Source of the DNA: an uncultured Oscillospiraceae bacterium
Lineage (GTDB): Bacteria; Bacillota_A; Clostridia; Oscillospirales; Oscillospiraceae
Direction: 5' to 3'
Length of the DNA stretch: 11,148 nucleotides
NCBI GenBank assembly: GCA_900762245.1
Contig: CAAFFR010000031.1
Location: forward strand, 1 to 11,148
Both the position numbers and the translations under genes were made by a program. A model generated the notes under the pieces. It was not told the DNA's origin and ran no database searches. It saw only the letters and a program-made list of their open reading frames with translations. This document shows positions 1 through 10,137 of the stretch, piece after piece (position 1 is the first letter of the stretch; every line of letters begins with the position of its first letter).

Positions 1-1284
1 ACCCTTCAGACCAAAGACATCGCGGATCTGATTTTCCAGATATCTCTGGTAAGAGAAGTGGAACAGTCTTGCGTCATTGCAGAAAATAACAAAGTGCGGG
101 GGCTTGGAGCTTGCCTGGGTCATGTAGTAAATCTTCAGGCGGCGGCCCTTGTCCGTAGGAGGCTGAACTCTTGCAGTGGCATCCGCCAGAACGCTGTTCA
201 GTGCGCCAGTGGTAATACGCATGGTATTCTGGGTGTGAACATCCTGAATCACCTGATACAGCTTGTCCACACGGGAGCCGGTCAGGGCGGACAGGAACAG
301 AACAGGAGCGTACTGCATGTAGCTCAGACCGTCACGGACAGCCAGCTCCATATCGCGCATGGTGTTGGTCTCCTTGTTTTCCACAGCGTCCCACTTGTTG
401 ACAACGATGATGGCAGCCTTACCGGCTTCGTGGACCAGACCGGCGATCTTGGTGTCCTGCTCAGTGACGCCGTCATTGGCATCAATGAGGATCAGACACA
501 CATCGGCCCGCTCGATGGCGTTGATGGAGCGCATGTTGGAATACTTTTCGATGGCATCGTCCACCTTGCTCTTGCGGCGCATACCGGCGGTGTCAATGAA
601 ACAGTACTTGCCGGTCTCGTTTTCAAAGTAAGAGTCGATGGCATCCCGGGTGGTGCCGGCTACGTTGGAGACGATGACCCGCTCCTCGCCCAGAATGCGG
701 TTTAAGAGGGAGGACTTGCCCACATTGGGCTTGCCCACAATGGCGACTTTGATGAGGTCGCTGTCTTCTTCCTCACCGTTATCTTCGGGGATGTTGTCCA
801 GCACCCAGTCCAGCAGGTCGCCGGTGCCATGGCCGTGGACAGCGGAGGTTTCGAACAGGTCGCCGATGCCCAGGGCGTAGAACTCAAAGACATCGGGATT
901 TACCAGACCAATGGAGTCGCACTTGTTGACAGCCAGGGCAATGGGCTTGCCGGACTTGCGCAGCATGGTGGCGACATCCTGGTCGGCGGCGGTGACACCG
1001 GAGCGGACATCCACCACCATGACGATGGCATCTGCCAGTTCGATACCGATCTCCGCCTGACGGCGCATGAATTTCAGCATATCGTTCTCGGTGCCGGGCT
1101 CGATACCGCCGGTATCCACCAGAGAGAAGGTACGTCCGCACCATTCGCAGTCGCCGTAGATGCGGTCACGGGTGACACCGGGGGTGTCCTCTACGATGGA
1201 GGTGCGGTGTCCGGTGAGCTTATTGAATAACATGGATTTGCCTACATTGGGTCGGCCAACAATGGCAACCAGAGGTTTTGCCAT
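1..1284 (-). CDS. der: Ribosome biogenesis GTPase Der (EngA), C-terminus cut by window edge
   Basis: Essential GTPase with two tandem G domains that acts in late assembly of the 50S ribosomal subunit in the cytoplasm. The frame reads open for 428 codons from the ATG at 1284 to the left edge. The first G domain has the P-loop GRPNVGKS at residues 10-17 and NKCD at 120-123. The second has GKPNVGKS at 184-191 and NKWD at 296-299. After that comes the KH-like C-terminal domain, ending at the edge in ...FGLKG. Family members are about 440 residues, so only roughly ten residues are missing. The start is preceded by AAGGAAG at good spacing, and the protein begins MAKPLVAIVGRPNVGKS as is typical. It lies downstream of rpmF on the same strand but is separated by a terminator and a 286-bp gap, so it is probably transcribed on its own. 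No frameshift was seen in the translation. Confidence 0.97.
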   Translation of the reverse strand, partial: MAKPLVAIVGRPNVGKSMLFNKLTGHRTSIVEDTPGVTRDRIYGDCEWCGRTFSLVDTGGIEPGTENDMLKFMRRQAEIGIELADAIVMVVDVRSGVTAADQDVATMLRKSGKPIALAVNKCDSIGLVNPDVFEFYALGIGDLFETSAVHGHGTGDLLDWVLDNIPEDNGEEEDSDLIKVAIVGKPNVGKSSLLNRILGEERVIVSNVAGTTRDAIDSYFENETGKYCFIDTAGMRRKSKVDDAIEKYSNMRSINAIERADVCLILIDANDGVTEQDTKIAGLVHEAGKAAIIVVNKWDAVENKETNTMRDMELAVRDGLSYMQYAPVLFLSALTGSRVDKLYQVIQDVHTQNTMRITTGALNSVLADATARVQPPTDKGRRLKIYYMTQASSKPPHFVIFCNDARLFHFSYQRYLENQIRDVFGLKG

Positions 1285-1331
1285 GAAAACACTTCCTTTC
1301 TTACGAAGTTATCAATTTATTATTACACATT

Positions 1332-1359
1332 TTCCCAACAAAAGCAATGGGAATTTGCT
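1332..1359. repeat. Overlapping small inverted repeats in the der leader
   Basis: TTCCCA at 1332-1337 pairs with TGGGAA at 1348-1353 across a 10-base loop. AGCAA at 1343-1347 pairs with TTGCT at 1355-1359. The two pairings share bases and could not form at once. They lie about 50-75 bases upstream of the der start in an AT-rich stretch (1285-1410) that must also hold the der promoter. I see only weak promoter candidates there, for example TTGCTT and TAATAA boxes 19 bases apart on the minus strand. Short repeats like these can occur by chance. Confidence 0.3.
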
Positions 1360-1413
1360 GTTATTTACAAATTTATAATAAAGAATTTGTTGATTTTGGA
1401 AACAAGTTTTCTA

Positions 1414-1504
1414 TGCCATTGCGAACCAGTCCGCTTAAGTGGTGTGGTAATCTCCTGAATTGGAGGGGATTGCCACGTCGGCCTGTGGCCTCCTCGCAAT
1501 GACA
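1414..1504. repeat. Miniature inverted-repeat (REP/MITE-like) element, copy 1
   Basis: A 91-base element whose ends are imperfect inverted repeats: TGCCATTGCGA on the left and TCGCAATGACA on the right. The two halves are inverted versions of one subunit. They meet in a small central hairpin, CTCC at 1452-1455 with GGAG at 1462-1465. It shares its ends and the internal block GATTGCCACGTCG with the copy at 4310-4414. It has no coding capacity. Repeats with TGTCATTGCGAG ends are known from intergenic regions of many bacteria; membership in such a family is inferred from resemblance. It sits between the rpmF terminator and the der promoter region. Confidence 0.8.
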
Positions 1505-1513
1505 GCAAGTCTA

Positions 1514-1552
1514 AATAAAAGGAAAAAGAGGAAGACCCGAAAGCCTTCCTCT
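1514..1552 (-). terminator. Rho-independent terminator of the DUF177-rpmF unit
   Basis: On the minus strand, AGAGGAAG (1545-1552) and its complement (1527-1534) form an 8-bp stem around a loop of about 10 bases. A T-rich tract with two runs of T (TTTTTCCTTTT) follows directly. The hairpin begins about 18 bases after the rpmF stop codon. Both position and shape fit an intrinsic terminator that ends rpmF transcription before der. Confidence 0.85.
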
Positions 1553-1570
1553 GCATTTCCGCTTTTTGTC

Positions 1571-1756
1571 TTACTCAGCCTCGACAGCCAGAACCTGACG
1601 GCCATTGTAGGAGCCGCAAGCCTTGCAAGCTCTGTGGGGCATGACGGGTTCACCGCACTTGGGGCAAACTGCAACGCTGGGAGCAGACAGCTTCCAGTTG
1701 GAGCCACGGCGCTTATCGCGGCGGGCCTTGGACACTTTACACTTAGGGACAGCCAT
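1571..1756 (-). CDS. rpmF: 50S ribosomal protein L32
   Basis: Small zinc-ribbon protein of the large ribosomal subunit, 61 residues, the usual family length. The N-terminus MAVPKCKVSKARRDKRR is the basic, conserved L32 start. A CPKC pair at residues 31-34 and a second pair, CKAC, at residues 44-47 form the four-cysteine zinc-binding form of L32 rather than the cysteine-free paralog. The start is supported by a near-perfect AAGGAGGTG a few bases upstream. It lies 43 bp downstream of the DUF177 gene on the same strand with no terminator between them, so the pair is almost certainly co-transcribed, the arrangement seen in many bacteria (yceD-rpmF). An intrinsic terminator follows the stop. Confidence 0.97.
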   Translation of the reverse strand: MAVPKCKVSKARRDKRRGSNWKLSAPSVAVCPKCGEPVMPHRACKACGSYNGRQVLAVEAE

Positions 1757-1799
1757 GGTGACACCTCCTTGGTCAAACTGCTTTTAACAGCATAATTGA

Positions 1800-2303
1800 T
1801 TACTTGTTCTCAAGAAGCTGCTTCAAAGCAGCAAATCGGGGATCGAGCTCCTTCTGGCAATTGCAGGGACCGTCATTCAGGTTCTTGCCACAGCGGTGGC
1901 AGAGTCCTTTGCAGTCCTCCTTGCACAGCAGCTTGGAATCCAGATTCAGGACGAAAACTGTCCGTACAATATCATCCAGATCGGCGCTGTCTCCCTCCAG
2001 AGGGAATACCCACTCATCTTCGTTCTCTTCGTTGGCCATTTCTGTGACCAGCACCACATCGATAGGGATATTTACATCCCGGTCGAAGTCTGCAGCGCAG
2101 CGGTCGCAGATTCCGTGGATGGTGGTGGAGATTTCACCGGTCATCACCAGAACGCCTGCGGTGTTTCGTACCGTACCCGCAGCCAGAACAGGCTCGGACA
2201 CGGGGTAACTGACACCGTAACAAAGATCACTCAGATCCACGCTGGTGGAAAAGGTGACCGATGCGCCGGGACAGTCAATTATTTTGGAAAGTCCTAACAG
2301 CAT
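1800..2303 (-). CDS. yceD: DUF177 (YceD-family) protein, likely 23S rRNA / ribosome-assembly factor
   Basis: A 167-residue DUF177 family member. Diagnostic features are a CDRC pair at residues 66-69, an acidic middle (NEENEDEW), and a cysteine-rich C-terminal block. That block has Cys at 127, 131, 135 and 138 in a C-x3-C-x3-C-x2-CG arrangement, two further Cys at 147 and 149, and then DPRFAALKQLLEN. The cysteines suggest metal binding. The family is linked to 23S rRNA maturation or accumulation in E. coli and in plant plastids; function here is inferred from family. I chose the ATG at 2303 because GAAGGGGG lies just upstream. A GTG at 2321 would extend the protein by six residues but lacks an SD and reads through this purine-rich site. 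It is the first gene of a two-gene unit with rpmF. Confidence 0.93.
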   Translation of the reverse strand: MLLGLSKIIDCPGASVTFSTSVDLSDLCYGVSYPVSEPVLAAGTVRNTAGVLVMTGEISTTIHGICDRCAADFDRDVNIPIDVVLVTEMANEENEDEWVFPLEGDSADLDDIVRTVFVLNLDSKLLCKEDCKGLCHRCGKNLNDGPCNCQKELDPRFAALKQLLENK

Positions 2304-2335
2304 ACTTTTCCCCCTTCTCACAGTCGTGCCTAGAT

Positions 2336-2364
2336 ATTATATAGGGAATTTCGCGATTTGTCAA
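2336..2364 (-). promoter_or_regulatory. Perfect consensus sigma-A promoter for DUF177-rpmF
   Basis: On the minus strand, TTGACA (2359-2364) and TATAAT (2336-2341) are separated by exactly 17 bases, matching the housekeeping promoter consensus at all twelve positions. The stretch upstream of the -35 box is very AT-rich, with runs of A and T at 2365-2396 that could act as an UP element. Transcription would begin about 26 bases before the DUF177 start codon. A strong constitutive promoter suits a ribosomal protein unit. Confidence 0.9.
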
Positions 2365-2444
2365 ATGTTATTTTTACAAAAAATTATTATTTTTTCGGAG
2401 AGAATACGGCTATTTCACACACTGGGCACCGATGACCGAGTGTC

Positions 2445-2479
2445 GATAAGGAAGCGCCGCCGGATGGTTCCGGCGGCGC
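2445..2479 (-). terminator. Terminator of the atp operon
   Basis: A perfect 11-bp GC-rich stem (2454-2464 with 2469-2479) around a TGGT/ACCA tetraloop lies 6 bases after the atpC stop codon. On the minus strand it is followed by TTCCTTAT, a short and interrupted T tract. The hairpin is very stable, but the tail is weaker than that after rpmF, so it may also serve to stabilise the 3' end of the mRNA or allow some readthrough. Confidence 0.75.
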
Positions 2480-2485
2480 GAATGC

Positions 2486-4414
<1,929 letters not shown>

Positions 4415-4425
4415 TGGAATTTCTT

Positions 4426-5277
4426 TTAAGAACCGGCGACGATCTCGGTGATCTCCTGGGTGATGGCAGCCTGTCTTGCCCGGTTGAACTTCAGGCTCAG
4501 GTCTGCGATCATATCGTCGGCGTTCTGGGTTGCGGAGTCCATGGCGGAGCGGCGGGCTGCCTGCTCAGCGGCACGGGATTCGCACAGGGCACCATAGAGA
4601 ATACCGCCCAGATATTCGGGGACGATGGCGGCAAAGACCTCTTCGGGTTCCTGCTCATAAATGGTATCGCACAGGCGCTTGTCCGTGGGCTCAGCCTGGA
4701 TTTCCGGCTTTTCCAGAGGCAGCAGCTTCATGGAAGCGGGCACCTGGGAAAGGACGGATACGAAAGTGGTATAGGCCACATGCACTTCGTCAAACTCACC
4801 GGCCAGGAAGCCCCGGCTGAGGAGTCTTGCGATGGAGAAGCAGTCGCCGATGGAGACATCAGCTGCTTCGGCATAGCTCTCGGTGAGGGCGGGGACATTC
4901 TTGCTGCGGAAGAAATCCACAGCCTTCTTGCCAATGGGAAGCACCACGGCATCCTTGCCCTGAATATCGGCATAGACCATTTTCAGAATATTGCTGTTAT
5001 AGCCGCCAGCCAGGCCGCGGTCACCGGCGATGACGAGATACATCACCTTTTTGACTTCCCGCTTCTTCAGATAGGGAGAGGAGAAGTCCTTGTTGGACCG
5101 GGTAATGTCCTGGATGGTGGAATAGAGAATCTCAAAATAGGGACGGGAGCTGGAAATCTGCGCCTGAGCACGGCGGAGCTTGGAGGCAGCCACCATTTCC
5201 ATGGCCTTGGTGATCTGCCGTGTAGACTCCATGCTTCGGATGCGGTTTTTGATTTCCTTGGTGGAAACGCCAGCCAT
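4426..5277 (-). CDS. atpG: F1Fo ATP synthase subunit gamma
   Basis: Central rotor shaft that turns inside the alpha3beta3 head and couples c-ring rotation to catalysis. At 283 residues it has the usual length. The N-terminal helix MAGVSTKEIKNRIRSMESTRQITKAMEMVAASKLRRAQ is the conserved gamma start. The C-terminal helix (RRSAMDSATQNADDMIADLSLKFNRARQAAITQEITEI) is the conserved partner of the coiled coil, and VIAGDRGLAGGYN in the middle is the usual Rossmann-like core motif. The start is preceded by a full AGGAGG. It begins 15 bp after the atpA stop. Downstream, an inserted inverted-repeat element separates it from atpD. Confidence 0.97.
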   Translation of the reverse strand: MAGVSTKEIKNRIRSMESTRQITKAMEMVAASKLRRAQAQISSSRPYFEILYSTIQDITRSNKDFSSPYLKKREVKKVMYLVIAGDRGLAGGYNSNILKMVYADIQGKDAVVLPIGKKAVDFFRSKNVPALTESYAEAADVSIGDCFSIARLLSRGFLAGEFDEVHVAYTTFVSVLSQVPASMKLLPLEKPEIQAEPTDKRLCDTIYEQEPEEVFAAIVPEYLGGILYGALCESRAAEQAARRSAMDSATQNADDMIADLSLKFNRARQAAITQEITEIVAGS

Positions 5278-5292
5278 GGGTAACCTCCTCCC

Positions 5293-6798
<1,506 letters not shown>

Positions 6799-6816
6799 AC
6801 AGTCCCTGCTTTCTCG

Positions 6817-7356
6817 TCAGAGTACGGTCTTATTCAGCAGATCCCGGATGGCATCCAAGCGGTGGGACACCGTGTCGTCCAGGCGCTGACCGTCATAGTC
6901 CAGGCGGATGCCGCCGTAGACTCGGGGATCAATCCGGTTTCGCAGGGCAATTTCCTTGCCTGTGATCCGGGAAAGCTTCTGGGTGAGCTTATCCTTCTGT
7001 GCCTCGGTCAAAGCCACAGCGGAAACAGCGTTCACTCGCAGAATGCCGTTGTCCTGATCGTAGTGCTCCAGATAGGCATCACAGCAGTAGGAGAAGTGGC
7101 GCATATAGCCCTTTTCCGTAAGAATTTTCAGGAAATTCAGCACATACTGGTGCACGGAGCCGCGGAAGCTGTCATCTAAGATCTGGCAGCGCTCCGCCTT
7201 GGTCAGGTTGGGGGAGGAGAGAAGACGGGGAAAATCCGGCTCCTGCTGGAAGCTCTGCTGCAAAACAGCAAGCTGCTCCCCGATAAGCTTGGTCAAGCCT
7301 TCGTCCTTGGCCAGCTCGTACAGCGATTCGCCGTAAACACTTCCGACTTCTGTCAT
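6817..7356 (-). CDS. atpH: F1Fo ATP synthase subunit delta
   Basis: OSCP-type delta subunit that links the peripheral b stalk to the top of the alpha3beta3 head. It has 179 residues, within the family range. The N-terminal helical domain (VGSVYGESLYELAKDEGLTKLIGEQLAVL) and the C-terminal signature (AVALTEAQKDKLTQKLSRITGKEIALRNRIDPRVYGGIRLDYDGQRLDDTVSHRLDAIRDLL) are both present and typical. Its start codon overlaps the end of atpF by four bases (ATGA), implying coupled translation of the two stator subunits. It is followed by atpA after a gap of 18 bp. Confidence 0.96.
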   Translation of the reverse strand: MTEVGSVYGESLYELAKDEGLTKLIGEQLAVLQQSFQQEPDFPRLLSSPNLTKAERCQILDDSFRGSVHQYVLNFLKILTEKGYMRHFSYCCDAYLEHYDQDNGILRVNAVSAVALTEAQKDKLTQKLSRITGKEIALRNRIDPRVYGGIRLDYDGQRLDDTVSHRLDAIRDLLNKTVL

Positions 7357-7862
7357 ACGCCGTCACCCAATTCATTGATGAAACGGTCGATCAGAGCAGA
7401 CTGGTCTTCAGTGTTCAGCTCCCGCTCCACGACCTTGCCGGCAATGGCCATGGCAAGACCGGAAATTTCGTTCTTGGCATCGTTGATGGCCTTTTTCTTC
7501 TCCATCTCGATGTCAGCAGATGCCTTGGATTTGATCTGGGCAGCGGCCTGCTGGGCCTGGCTGATGATCTCCTCGCTGCGGGCTGTAGCGGTTTTTTGGG
7601 CATTGATGAGAATGCCCTCTGCCTTTTCCTTGGCTTCCTTCATATTCTGCTCGTAAGTTGCCTTGATGGCGGTTGCTTCGGCATGAGCTGCCTTGGCATC
7701 GCTGATCTCCTTGTCAGCAGCCTCCCGGCGCTGGTCAAGAATGGCAAGGATCCTGTCCCAGAAGAATTTCTTGAATACGAACAGCTGGAGAAATAAGTTG
7801 CAGATCTGGGCAATCAGTGTTACGGGATTTACCGCCACCAGGGACTGATAAATTGTTTCCAT
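7353..7862 (-). CDS. atpF: F1Fo ATP synthase subunit b
   Basis: Peripheral-stalk subunit anchored in the membrane. It has 169 residues. One N-terminal membrane helix (about residues 13-33, TLIAQICNLFLQLFVFKKFFW) is followed by a long charged, alanine-rich helix (about 40-145) that fits the b dimer coiled coil, then a short C-terminal part (NTEDQSALIDRFINELGDGV). Only one b-type gene is present, so the stator is expected to be a b homodimer. The start follows AAGGAGG. It overlaps atpH by four bases and lies 44 bp after atpE. Confidence 0.96.
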   Translation of the reverse strand: METIYQSLVAVNPVTLIAQICNLFLQLFVFKKFFWDRILAILDQRREAADKEISDAKAAHAEATAIKATYEQNMKEAKEKAEGILINAQKTATARSEEIISQAQQAAAQIKSKASADIEMEKKKAINDAKNEISGLAMAIAGKVVERELNTEDQSALIDRFINELGDGV

Positions 7863-7906
7863 TGATTGGCCTCCTTCCGGTCAATTGAAAAGCTGATGAT
7901 CGGAAA

Positions 7907-8197
<291 letters not shown>

Positions 8198-8248
8198 CTA
8201 AATAAAATACATCTTTTGCTTGTTTATTCAAATGGCCGTTTTGGGCGA

Positions 8249-9127
8249 TCAGTCGCCGGCGGCCTGTTTGATGAAGAGAGTGGTCAGGGTGCAGAAGATA
8301 AATGCCTGGATGCAGCCGCCGAACCAGTCGAAGTAGAGGCTGGGGAGGGCGGGGATGCCGATGGTCAGCCAGGGATAGCTGACGCCCAGGTTGGTGATGG
8401 CAGCCAGAATGCCCAGTACGCAGAAAATAATACCGATAACAAGGGGGAACTTCTTGCTGCCCTTACGGAAAACAACGATCATGCCGCAGCCGATGAGGGC
8501 AAGGCCGATGGCGATCCACAGATTGGAGCCCAGAGCGCCGAAGAGCGCGTTGTTGGCTGCGGTCAGCGCGCCGTAAACCAGAGCGCTGATGACGGTACCG
8601 GAGAGAATGTTGCCGAAATGACGGCAGGCCATGGAGATGGGGGTAAAGCATTCACTCATGACATTGATGGGAGCCATGACGAAGATGGGATCCAGGAAAC
8701 CCTTCAGATAGCCGCCAATGCCGGAAGACTTGATCTTGTGATAGGTGATCAGAACGAAGACCACCAGGGCCCAGGCCAGTTCGGTCATCAGGTCAGCAGT
8801 GGGGCTCCAGAATCCCGCCAGACTGATAAGATTGGAGACAACGGAGGTAATAAAGATGGTACCTACCAGGGGAATGTAATGGTCAAATTCCTTGCCCATG
8901 TTGCCGCGGACAAAGTTCAGCAGGGCAGTGGCACCCATTTCAGCCACAGCCTGCTTCCGGGAAATGTTGGTTACCTTCAGACCGGAACCCAGCCAGATGC
9001 ACAGGGCGGAGATGATGAGCATGACAAGCCAGGAAACTGTCAGGGTCTGGGTGATCTGGACAGTGCCAAAGATGGGAACATTGGGGATTTCAGCAATGAT
9101 ACCGGCGCCATTGATTGATAATTCCAT
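8249..9127 (-). CDS. atpB: F1Fo ATP synthase subunit a, with an enlarged region before the last helix
   Basis: Membrane stator subunit that forms the ion half-channels against the c-ring. It has 292 residues, longer than most clostridial or bacillar homologs. The motif SPTADLMTELAWAL (108-121) and the essential arginine in SMACRHFGN (R169, matching E. coli R210) are present, as is the C-terminal helix with GCIQAFIFCTLTTLFI (Q274, matching E. coli Q252). The Arg-Gln distance is 105 residues against 42 in E. coli. The extra stretch (about 195-255) contains two additional hydrophobic segments, around 203-220 and 228-250, with a basic turn RKGSKK between them. The reading frame is continuous, so this looks like a genuine insertion. 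The gene follows atpI by 30 bp, and GAGG lies upstream of the start. Confidence 0.95.
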   Translation of the reverse strand: MELSINGAGIIAEIPNVPIFGTVQITQTLTVSWLVMLIISALCIWLGSGLKVTNISRKQAVAEMGATALLNFVRGNMGKEFDHYIPLVGTIFITSVVSNLISLAGFWSPTADLMTELAWALVVFVLITYHKIKSSGIGGYLKGFLDPIFVMAPINVMSECFTPISMACRHFGNILSGTVISALVYGALTAANNALFGALGSNLWIAIGLALIGCGMIVVFRKGSKKFPLVIGIIFCVLGILAAITNLGVSYPWLTIGIPALPSLYFDWFGGCIQAFIFCTLTTLFIKQAAGD

Positions 9128-9157
9128 ATAACTGACCTCACTTTACGAGATTCTTGT

Positions 9158-9595
9158 TTACGATTCGGAAGGGGGTGTGCGCTGCTCCTCTTTGGGAAGG
9201 AGCTTACCTTTGAATTGCAGGTAGTAGATTACCACATTGGGAAACAAAATCGGAGCGGCACCGGCTACAAAATGCAGGGGCTTGATCAGAAAACAGGCAA
9301 CCACCCAACCGGCCTGGATTACCATGCGGATGTTGTAGCTCAGCTGAAAACGGGCTTTCATTTTCCGCTTGTTTTCGATCTCTACGGCGCTCTGCACCGT
9401 CAGACACAAAATGGTGAAATTCAGCACGGCGATAACGCTGCCGCAGGCGGCGCTGAGGAGGATGCGGACAAAATCGAAGCTGCCCATATCAAACTGACTC
9501 AGCAGCCACAGTCCGGCAATCAGAAGTACATCACAGACCAGTGTGCCAAGGGCAATGCGTTTGATCTCCCTGCGGGATGCGGGTTGTAGTTTCAT
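9158..9595 (-). CDS. atpI: ATP synthase subunit I-like membrane protein (AtpI)
   Basis: Small integral membrane protein, 145 residues, at the usual place just before atpB. Four hydrophobic segments are visible at about 15-35, 44-66, 86-105 and 108-128, with a basic loop (ENKRKMKARFQLSYNIR) between the second and third. This matches the ATP synthase I family topology. AtpI is known to help assemble the c-ring, notably in Na+-type enzymes, and is not part of the finished complex. The call rests on topology, the basic loop and position; sequence conservation in this family is low. AAAGGAAC precedes the start, and the gene begins 19 bp after the stop of the AtpZ-like gene. Confidence 0.85.
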   Translation of the reverse strand: MKLQPASRREIKRIALGTLVCDVLLIAGLWLLSQFDMGSFDFVRILLSAACGSVIAVLNFTILCLTVQSAVEIENKRKMKARFQLSYNIRMVIQAGWVVACFLIKPLHFVAGAAPILFPNVVIYYLQFKGKLLPKEEQRTPPSES

Positions 9596-9614
9596 TTGGG
9601 ATGTTCCTTTACTA

Positions 9615-9872
9615 TCAGGTGTGGTTATTGAAGCTGATGGGGATTTCCCTCTGGCCGCTGGCTTCTTCTGCGGCCTTTCGCAGAGAACGCAGGCAGGATT
9701 TGGTGGTGCTGATGGAGGTCAGAATCCCCAAAATTCCGAACAGAATTATGATCCATCCACCCAGCAGGAATTTTTGCTGCAGCCATACTGCCAGCAGCAG
9801 AAAAAACAAAGTGGGGAAAATGATGGAAAAGCCAAACTGGCCGACCCACATCAGAAGACTCAGTATCTTCAT
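9615..9872 (-). CDS. atpZ: AtpZ/AtpI-family small membrane protein
   Basis: An 85-residue protein with two hydrophobic segments (about 4-30 and 37-56, the second rich in Gly and Ile: GGWIIILFGILGILTSI), then a basic-acidic cytoplasmic tail. This is the layout of the AtpZ family (putative F0F1 ATPase subunit), which commonly precedes atpI in Firmicutes operons. AtpZ has been linked with AtpI to Mg2+/Ca2+ handling and to ATP synthase assembly in Bacillus; a role here is inferred from family and place. It is the first gene of the atp operon. The ATG at 9872 follows GGGAGGC, and the operon promoter lies about 50 bp upstream. Confidence 0.8.
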   Translation of the reverse strand: MKILSLLMWVGQFGFSIIFPTLFFLLLAVWLQQKFLLGGWIIILFGILGILTSISTTKSCLRSLRKAAEEASGQREIPISFNNHT

Positions 9873-9921
9873 AATGCCTCCCGGCGAAAACGATTGAAAT
9901 TGACCATAGCAATTCCAAAAT

Positions 9922-9950
9922 ATTATACCCTACATTGGGGAAAGATGCAA
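9922..9950 (-). promoter_or_regulatory. Sigma-A promoter of the atp operon
   Basis: On the minus strand, TTGCAT (9945-9950) and TATAAT (9922-9927) are separated by exactly 17 bases. The -10 box is a perfect match and the -35 matches at five of six positions. Transcription would start about 40 bases before the AtpZ start codon. No other good promoter was seen inside the operon, and gaps between genes are short except at atpG-atpD, so this promoter probably serves all ten genes. Confidence 0.8.
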
Positions 9951-9963
9951 GAGTTACATATTG

Positions 9964-9988
9964 ACCAATATTTTTGTAAATATTTGGT
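9964..9988. repeat. AT-rich inverted repeat in the divergent region
   Basis: ACCAATATTT at 9964-9973 is nearly the reverse complement of AAATATTTGGT at 9978-9988, with one extra base in the right arm and a TTGT loop. It sits directly upstream of the atp -35 box and could be an operator or a curved upstream activating stretch. No T tract follows in either direction that would make it a clear terminator. Chance occurrence in AT-rich DNA is possible. Confidence 0.35.
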
Positions 9989-10060
9989 GACGTTGCCAAT
10001 GGACAAGGTTGTTATCTGTATATTTTTACCAGTAACTTTGTAAAAGATTCGTGAAGGGTC

Positions 10061-10089
10061 TTTTCATTTTTATGAAAATGTAGTAAAAT
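10061..10089 (+). promoter_or_regulatory. Probable promoter for the small membrane protein gene and recD2
   Basis: TTTTCA (10061-10066) and TAAAAT (10084-10089) are 17 bases apart on the plus strand. The -10 matches the consensus at five of six positions and the -35 at four of six. The -35 box lies in one arm of a 7-bp inverted repeat, TTTTCAT (10061-10067) and ATGAAAA (10072-10078), which could be a regulator site overlapping the promoter. The start codon of the gene is about 45 bases downstream. Confidence 0.5.
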
Positions 10090-10137
10090 AGGCACAAAAT
10101 ATCCCCGGATGTCATAGAATACCATGAGGTGATGTGG

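Noticed and set aside
58..1230. Several plus-strand frames opposite der
   Set aside because: The minus frame encodes both conserved G domains without interruption, so these are shadows.
8216..9118. A 300-codon plus-strand frame opposite atpB
   Set aside because: Highly acidic, Gly/Asp/Gln-rich product typical of reverse reading of a membrane protein gene. atpB itself is clearly real.
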